A stretch of 8,155 nt of DNA. Origin: Bacteroidales bacterium (GTDB lineage: Bacteria; Bacteroidota; Bacteroidia; Bacteroidales; GCA-2748055). The position numbers and the translations under genes are program-made. The stretch is from NCBI GenBank assembly GCA_023135025.1, contig JAGLTY010000079.1, positions 1 to 8,155 of the forward strand. The letters run 5' to 3'. The notes below the pieces were generated by a model that had not been told where the DNA came from, searched no databases, and was given only the letters and a program-made list of their open reading frames with translations. Below, piece by piece: positions 6,983-8,155 of the stretch (its first letter is position 1; the number at the start of each line of letters is the position of its first letter).

Positions 6983-7237
6983 AACTCTCCTGCCATTTTC
7001 ATAGATAGATGGTTCGGGAGGTCCGGTATCCTAAGCCAGTCACTATTGATTTTTATTCCTTGTTTCCATCAGGATCTTCCCTATCATAAAATCGACAAAC
7101 ATTACTGTTTTCCTTTGTTCGATTCGTGTACAATATTGCAAAAACTCTAATTAATATTCGATCTAAACTTAATAATTGATACATTTTGGACGATTTTTGT
7201 TTTAATTTATTAAAATACCAACTAAACATTTAATAAA
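6983..7237. other. AT-rich intergenic region, no gene recognised
   Basis: This 255-bp gap follows mnmE. The first ~90 bases have ordinary composition, and the remainder (about 7080-7237) is clearly AT-rich. I see no tRNA, no convincing rho-independent terminator (no GC stem followed by a T run) and no plausible small ORF. It holds a 16-bp motif resembling one in the 488-617 gap (7011-7026), and an AT-rich inverted repeat TTTTAAT / ATTAAAA (7200-7206 and 7209-7215). A near-match to a -7 box (GATTTTTG, 7192-7199) lies 38 bases before the next ATG. The promoter of the downstream gene is probably in the AT-rich part. Confidence 0.5.
7200..7215. repeat. Short AT-rich inverted repeat upstream of the glutamate-synthase-like gene
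   Basis: Seven-base arms TTTTAAT and ATTAAAA are separated by two bases and lie 22 bases ahead of the ATG at 7238. They could be an operator or simply reflect the low GC content. No regulator family is recognisable from it. Confidence 0.25.
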
Positions 7238-8155
7238 ATGATACAATGGGTCAAGAATAATGATGCCATCGGAACAGTAAACCGTGGTGTCCCCTGTGAA
7301 TCTGGATTATGTACCCTTTGCGATTCAGCTTGCAAAGGCAAATGTGAAACATGGCTTTCCTCGCTTAAAGGCAGAAAGCTGCTCTATCCCCGGAATTTCG
7401 GACAAACAACCTCGGGATCCTGGTTGGTTTCTACTGTGGGTGTGGGATACCACTCCCTCAGGATACAGGGGTATGCCTATGGAGCGAAGGGTATAGCACC
7501 ACCCATGAGCAATAATCCGGATGACTGCCTTTTCACCAATGCCGATGTTTCAACTGCATTCGGGAATAAGGAAAAGACCAAGTGTCGCGTACCCATCATG
7601 ACCGGAGCTCTTGGATCAACGTTTATAGCAAGGAACTATTGGGAATCATTTGCAGTAGGATCAGCATTGAGCGGTATTCCAATAGTTGTGGGTGAAAATG
7701 TCGTTGGTGTGGATAAAGAATCGGTTATAAACAACGGGAAGATAGAAAAGGCACCCGAACTGGACCGAAGGATTGAAACTTTCTACAGGTACTATGACGG
7801 TTTAGGAGCTATCATTGTTCAGATGAATGTGGAAGATACCAGGAATGGGGTAGCGGAATACATCATCAACAAATTCGGAAATAAGGTGATCATAGAACTA
7901 AAATGGGGACAGGGGGCAAAAAATATTGGCGGTGAAATACAGGTGAATAGCATTGAATATGCTAAATTCCTTAAAGACCGCGGATACCTGGTCGATCCCG
8001 ATCCATATAATCCTATCGTTGAGTCGGCTTTTGAGTCCAGGGCCATCAGTTCTTTTGCGAGGCACAGTCGACTCGGGGGAACTGATCTGTCTTCACCAGA
8101 GGAAGTGGGAGAGTCTTTTATGAACAGTGTTGCATACCTCAGGAAATTGGGCTTT
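7238..8155 (+). CDS. Glutamate-synthase-like FMN-binding domain protein with N-terminal Cys cluster (runs off right edge)
   Basis: The frame is open from the ATG at 7238 to the window end (306 codons), so the C-terminus is missing. Residues ~116-306 resemble the FMN-binding TIM-barrel domain of glutamate synthase (PF01645). CRVPIMTGALGSTF (116-129) corresponds to the 'MSFGAlS' region, IVVGENVVG (149-157) replaces the usual GEGG strand, and IELKWGQGAKNIGGEI (219-234) matches the FMN/iron-sulfur-adjacent 'EIKxxQGAKpGxGG' motif. The N-terminus has five cysteines (C20, C25, C28, C32, C36; CX4CX2CX3CX3C), plausible ligands for an Fe-S cluster. There is no N-terminal glutaminase domain, so it is not a standard GltB. 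It may be an archaeal-type or FMN-binding stand-alone homologue, and its true reaction is unknown. No Shine-Dalgarno is seen before the ATG, which is normal here. The next in-frame Met is well downstream of the Cys cluster, supporting this start. Confidence 0.82.
   Translation, partial: MIQWVKNNDAIGTVNRGVPCESGLCTLCDSACKGKCETWLSSLKGRKLLYPRNFGQTTSGSWLVSTVGVGYHSLRIQGYAYGAKGIAPPMSNNPDDCLFTNADVSTAFGNKEKTKCRVPIMTGALGSTFIARNYWESFAVGSALSGIPIVVGENVVGVDKESVINNGKIEKAPELDRRIETFYRYYDGLGAIIVQMNVEDTRNGVAEYIINKFGNKVIIELKWGQGAKNIGGEIQVNSIEYAKFLKDRGYLVDPDPYNPIVESAFESRAISSFARHSRLGGTDLSSPEEVGESFMNSVAYLRKLGF

Noticed and set aside
7005..7032. Possible tRNA T-arm (ggttcgggaggtcc)
   Set aside because: No matching acceptor, D or anticodon arms can be built around it, and the T-loop spacing is wrong.
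6983..7100. Rho-independent terminator after mnmE
   Set aside because: I could not find a GC-rich stem of useful length followed by a T run; the tttttatt near 7050 has no stem before it.
1..8155. CRISPR arrays, insertion sequences, phage or integrase genes
   Set aside because: No spaced repeats, transposase motifs or terminal inverted repeats were seen; the region looks like ordinary chromosomal DNA.

Overview
The window looks like chromosomal DNA of a member of the Bacteroidota, roughly half G+C. The evidence is mixed. Start codons mostly lack Shine-Dalgarno sequences. At least two genes carry a TATTTTTG box (the Bacteroidota -7 consensus TAnnTTTG) a few bases before their ATG. The protein families (a DUF2141 protein, a LolA-like protein beside an MMPL pump, MnmE) are at home in that phylum. 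I cannot name a genus.

Layout from left to right: (1) 1-487, minus strand: the N-terminal 162 codons of a class-3-like aldehyde dehydrogenase that runs off the left edge. (2) 488-617: a 130-bp divergent regulatory region. (3) 618-5560, plus strand: a tight three-gene operon. It encodes an outer-membrane beta-barrel of DUF1302/porin type, a 12-TM MMPL/RND exporter fused in frame to a LolA-like periplasmic lipid-carrier domain, and a small secreted DUF2141 protein. The gaps are 9 bp and then a 4-bp ATGA overlap. (4) 5585-6982, plus: mnmE, complete with all GTPase motifs and the C-terminal CIGK, and probably with its own promoter. (5) 6983-7237: an AT-rich intergenic stretch with no gene that I can see. 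(6) 7238 to the right edge, plus: the first 306 codons of a glutamate-synthase-like FMN-binding protein with an N-terminal cysteine cluster.

The operon reads as one envelope-spanning machine. The RND pump would extract a hydrophobic substrate from or near the inner membrane, the LolA-like domain would shield it in the periplasm, and the beta-barrel would serve the outer membrane. DUF2141 would be an accessory. The substrate is unknown. The divergent aldehyde dehydrogenase, of a class that often oxidises fatty or aromatic aldehydes, is compatible with a lipid link but does not prove one.

The most notable observation is the pump-LolA fusion. The LolA part keeps a complete signal peptide, an internal ATG and a Shine-Dalgarno-like sequence, as if two genes had been joined by loss of a stop codon. 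Whether this is natural or a sequencing indel cannot be decided from the window alone.
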